Below, piece after piece: positions 61,744-64,000 of a stretch of 64,000 bases of DNA; within the stretch, counting starts at the first letter, position 1, and every line of letters begins with the position of its first letter. Source of the stretch: Psychroflexus aurantiacus (GTDB taxonomy: Bacteria > Bacteroidota > Bacteroidia > Flavobacteriales > Flavobacteriaceae); the NCBI RefSeq assembly GCF_010820555.1, contig NZ_JAAIKD010000004.1, positions 372,001-436,000 on the forward strand. The letters run 5' to 3'. The position numbers were made by a program, and so were the translations under genes. The notes beneath the pieces were generated by a model. It made no database searches and was not told the origin of the DNA. It was given only the letters and a program-made list of their open reading frames with translations.

Positions 61744-63468
61744 ATGCTTCTAAGCCTTATAGACTGGGTCATTATCATTGCTTTTTTCGCATTGAGCTTA
61801 GGAATAGGTCTCTATGCTTCAAAATCCAGCGGTAAAAACGCAAAGAATTTTTTTCTGTCCGGTAGAAATATGTCCTGGTGGCTGCTTGGTATCTCCATGG
61901 TGGCTACAACCTTTGCTGCCGATACGCCTGGTCTGGTTGCCGGTATTGTCAGAAATGATGGTGTGTTTGGAAACTGGGTCTGGTGGAGTTTTCTACTCAC
62001 GGGGATGCTTACCGTTTTTTTCTATTCCAAACTTTGGAGAAAAAGTGAAATCACAACTGACCTTGAGTTTTACGAACTTCGTTATAACGGTAAGAGCGCC
62101 GCCTTTTTAAGAGGCTTCAGGGCTATATATTTGGGCGTGTTTTTCAATATTGTTATCATGGCCACGGTTTGTTTGGCAGCGATAAAAATCGGACATGTTA
62201 TGTTCAATTTTTCCGCGGTTGAATCCCTGGTCATTTCCTGTTCGGTGACTGTGCTGTATTCGATGCTGGGCGGACTGAAAGGAGTCATTCTAACCGATTT
62301 TGTTCAATTTGCCATTGCTATTGCAGGAAGTGTCTGGGCCACCATTTATATTGTGGGTATGCCAGAAATTGGGGGCATACAGGAATTGCTTTCCATTCCA
62401 AAAGTCCAGAATAAAAGCTCCATTTTTCCAGATTTCACCAATCCAGAGGTTTATATACCGGTTCTTGTGGTCCCCCTTGCTGTGCAATGGTGGAGTGTCT
62501 GGTACCCTGGAGCAGAACCTGGCGGGGGTGGCTATATCGTACAACGAATGTTAGCCGCCAAAAACACAAAACATGCTACCTTAGCTACACTGCTGTTTAC
62601 CGTTGTTCATTATGCCGTAAGGCCCTGGCCCTGGATTATCATCGGTCTGGCCTCTTTGGTTTTATTTCCAGACCTCCAAAGTTTGGCACAGGCCTTCCCG
62701 GACCTTAATCAAGACTTTATCAAGGATGATTTGGCTTATGCTGCTATGCTGTCTTACCTGCCAGCAGGCTTACTGGGGCTCGTGGTGACCTCTTTAATCG
62801 CTGCGTTCATGAGCACGATCTCCACGCATCTCAACTGGGGAAGTAGTTATGTGGTTAATGACTTTTATGTGCGATTTTTAAAGCCTAGGGCTACTGAAGG
62901 TCATAAAGTAATGGTAGGCAGGCTTTCAACTTTATTAATGATGGTCTTTTCAGCGCTTTTGGCACTGGTTCTCGAGGAAGCTAAAGAAGCCTTCGATTTG
63001 CTCTTGCAAATAGGAGCCGGAACAGGTTTGCTTTTTATATTAAGATGGTTCTGGTATAAAATCAATCCCTATAGCGAAATAGCCGCGATGTTGTCTTCTT
63101 TTATTATTGCCGTCATTTTCTTTGTGGGAGAAAAGAACGATTATTGGGAGATTGAATCTTATGTCAAACTTATTATAGGAGTTCTGGTAACCACCTGTAT
63201 TTGGGTTGCTGTTACCTTGTTAACTAAGCCTTCCTCAAAAGAAACCCTTGCTGCTTTTGAAAATAAAGTCTTCGATAAGAATAATAAATTTGAAGGCTTT
63301 AAATATAAAATTATAGGCTTTATTGCAGGAGTTGCGGGAGTTTACTCCGCATTATTTGCTACGGGTTACCTTATTTACAGTAACATGCTTCAATTTACAA
63401 TATCAGTCTCGGTATGTCTGCTATCGGTACTGACCCTGATTGTGTATTGGAAAAAAATAATCAATTAG
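61744..63468 (+). CDS. sodium:solute symporter family protein
   Basis: The 574-residue membrane protein has about thirteen hydrophobic segments. The SSS family core includes KNAKNFFLSGRNMSWWLLGISMVATTFAADTPGLVAGIVRNDG and the Na-site region YSMLGGLKGVILTDFVQFAIAIAG. A conserved aromatic loop WWSVWYPGAEPGGGGYIVQRMLAAKN follows. It is a sodium-coupled uptake system; the solute cannot be read from sequence. Length is normal. Its stop overlaps the stop of the convergent TamB-like gene by 8 bp. Confidence 0.93.
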   Translation: MLLSLIDWVIIIAFFALSLGIGLYASKSSGKNAKNFFLSGRNMSWWLLGISMVATTFAADTPGLVAGIVRNDGVFGNWVWWSFLLTGMLTVFFYSKLWRKSEITTDLEFYELRYNGKSAAFLRGFRAIYLGVFFNIVIMATVCLAAIKIGHVMFNFSAVESLVISCSVTVLYSMLGGLKGVILTDFVQFAIAIAGSVWATIYIVGMPEIGGIQELLSIPKVQNKSSIFPDFTNPEVYIPVLVVPLAVQWWSVWYPGAEPGGGGYIVQRMLAAKNTKHATLATLLFTVVHYAVRPWPWIIIGLASLVLFPDLQSLAQAFPDLNQDFIKDDLAYAAMLSYLPAGLLGLVVTSLIAAFMSTISTHLNWGSSYVVNDFYVRFLKPRATEGHKVMVGRLSTLLMMVFSALLALVLEEAKEAFDLLLQIGAGTGLLFILRWFWYKINPYSEIAAMLSSFIIAVIFFVGEKNDYWEIESYVKLIIGVLVTTCIWVAVTLLTKPSSKETLAAFENKVFDKNNKFEGFKYKIIGFIAGVAGVYSALFATGYLIYSNMLQFTISVSVCLLSVLTLIVYWKKIIN

Positions 63469-64000
63469 AATTTCTGCTGGACGGAAATCGTATATAGGAC
63501 GGTAATTCAATTCTAGTTTCAACTTCCTTATTTTTTTCTTTTTCTCTTTTTAAATACTCTTCATTGAGGATTTTGTTTATCAATTCTTTAAACGTATCAA
63601 AATCGACGGTATATGAAAGGCCTATCCCCTGGGTATAGCCAAGCTCTTCCCCGATAAACTGAATGTCGCTTTCTCTGTTGAAAACGTTTGCTCTAAGGCT
63701 CCCCGTTTCATTCAAAAGAAAATTGACTTCTACATCCCCAAAGACAACAGATTCTGTAACACCGCCCACAGGAACACCAAATCTGCCGTTGATTAAGACT
63801 CTGTCGGTGATTTTTGTTTTGATGGAAAGCCCTACTCTGTCCGCGAGGTTGTTTTGACTTAAACTCCTGTCGTTTTGCTGGTAGTTGAGTCCAAGTTTGA
63901 ATTTGTTATCTTCCTTGGATATTATATCATCTACGATGCCGGAAGCTCTTTCGATCAGGTTTCCCGTGATTGCGTTTTGACCCAATCCAGCCTGGCTGTA
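63461..64000 (-). CDS. TamB-like translocation/assembly module protein, C-terminal end (truncated by window edge)
   Basis: This is the last 179 codons of a gene that starts beyond the right edge; the frame stays open to position 64000 (YSQAGLGQNAITG ...). The sequence matches the C-terminal barrel-like end of TamB/DUF490 proteins of Bacteroidota: SGIVDDIISKEDNKFKLGLNYQ, LADRVGLSIKTKITDRVLINGRFGVPVGG and DVEVNFLLNETGSLRANVFNRESD. TamB is a periplasm-spanning lipid/protein transport protein. The tail is charged (KEKNKEVETRIELPSYIRFPSSRNSN). It overlaps the symporter gene by 8 bp. Confidence 0.85.
   Translation of the reverse strand, partial: YSQAGLGQNAITGNLIERASGIVDDIISKEDNKFKLGLNYQQNDRSLSQNNLADRVGLSIKTKITDRVLINGRFGVPVGGVTESVVFGDVEVNFLLNETGSLRANVFNRESDIQFIGEELGYTQGIGLSYTVDFDTFKELINKILNEEYLKREKEKNKEVETRIELPSYIRFPSSRNSN

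Noticed and set aside
1-64000. CRISPR arrays, rRNA genes, prophage or insertion sequences
   Set aside because: I saw no regularly spaced direct repeats, no rRNA-like sequence, and no transposase or phage structural gene anywhere in the window.

Overview
The window looks like a chromosomal segment from a member of the Flavobacteriaceae (phylum Bacteroidota). The evidence is the low GC content, the Oar-type TonB-dependent receptor, and many families typical of that group (DUF4290, DUF4251, a DUF1853-type protein, a GH3/beta-lactamase fusion, bacillithiol synthesis by BshA). There is an Asp in place of the catalytic Cys of MurA. Promoters follow the Bacteroidota consensus TTTG-N19-TAnnTTTG. Most genes are core housekeeping; I see no prophage, CRISPR array, rRNA operon or intact insertion sequence.

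Layout. 1-4.1 kb: 5' part of an M1 peptidase, a small lipoprotein, an outer-membrane barrel protein and a TlpA-like thioredoxin. 2.8-5.2 kb: a sulfur module made of a CstB-like persulfide dioxygenase/rhodanese, a heavy-metal-binding protein and a Cys-rich Crp/Fnr regulator. 5.2-8 kb: an RluE-like pseudouridine synthase and the deoC-deoD-DUF1853 operon. 8.1-9.2 kb: rpsF-rpsR-rplI. 9.3-14.7 kb: Oar-like receptor, a DUF6495-like protein, hisS and a small basic protein. 14.8-23.2 kb: tRNA-Met, a START-like protein, a class IV aminotransferase, AlgH, HU, the AAA ATPase-recQ-fmt operon, DUF493, DUF4290 and murA. 23.2-28.9 kb: DUF2254, an umuDC pair behind a perfect 34-bp palindrome, a ParDE-type toxin-antitoxin locus whose antitoxin has a premature amber codon, and ychF. 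29.2-34.5 kb: two tandem DEAD-box helicases, an ABC exporter and a J/KTSC-domain protein.

34.5-37.6 kb is the most irregular part. It has three copies of a short intergenic repeat, one 29-bp palindromic repeat, a desaturase with a Crp-family regulator, and a secreted methyltransferase split by a frameshift at a canonical A AAA AAC heptamer. 37.6-49.3 kb: DUF4251 lipoprotein, FAD oxidoreductase, an ArsC-fold protein without cysteines, a TPR protein with gyrA, clpC, two tandem Dps genes and an MscS channel. 49.3-58.5 kb: a tightly packed minus-strand operon (amidase, MCE protein, membrane Fe-S protein, HAD protein, CCG Fe-S protein, conserved hypothetical, GH3/beta-lactamase fusion, bshA). 58.6-64 kb: LptD-like protein, RidA, a sodium/solute symporter and the 3' end of a TamB-like gene.

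Functional links: bacillithiol made through BshA is a plausible low-molecular-weight thiol for the CstB-like enzyme. Envelope functions (LptD, TamB, MCE, amidase, GH3) cluster at the right end. Translation and DNA-topology genes are scattered in between. Several genes use TTG or GTG starts (DUF1853, DUF4290, MCE, LptD, the second Crp regulator).
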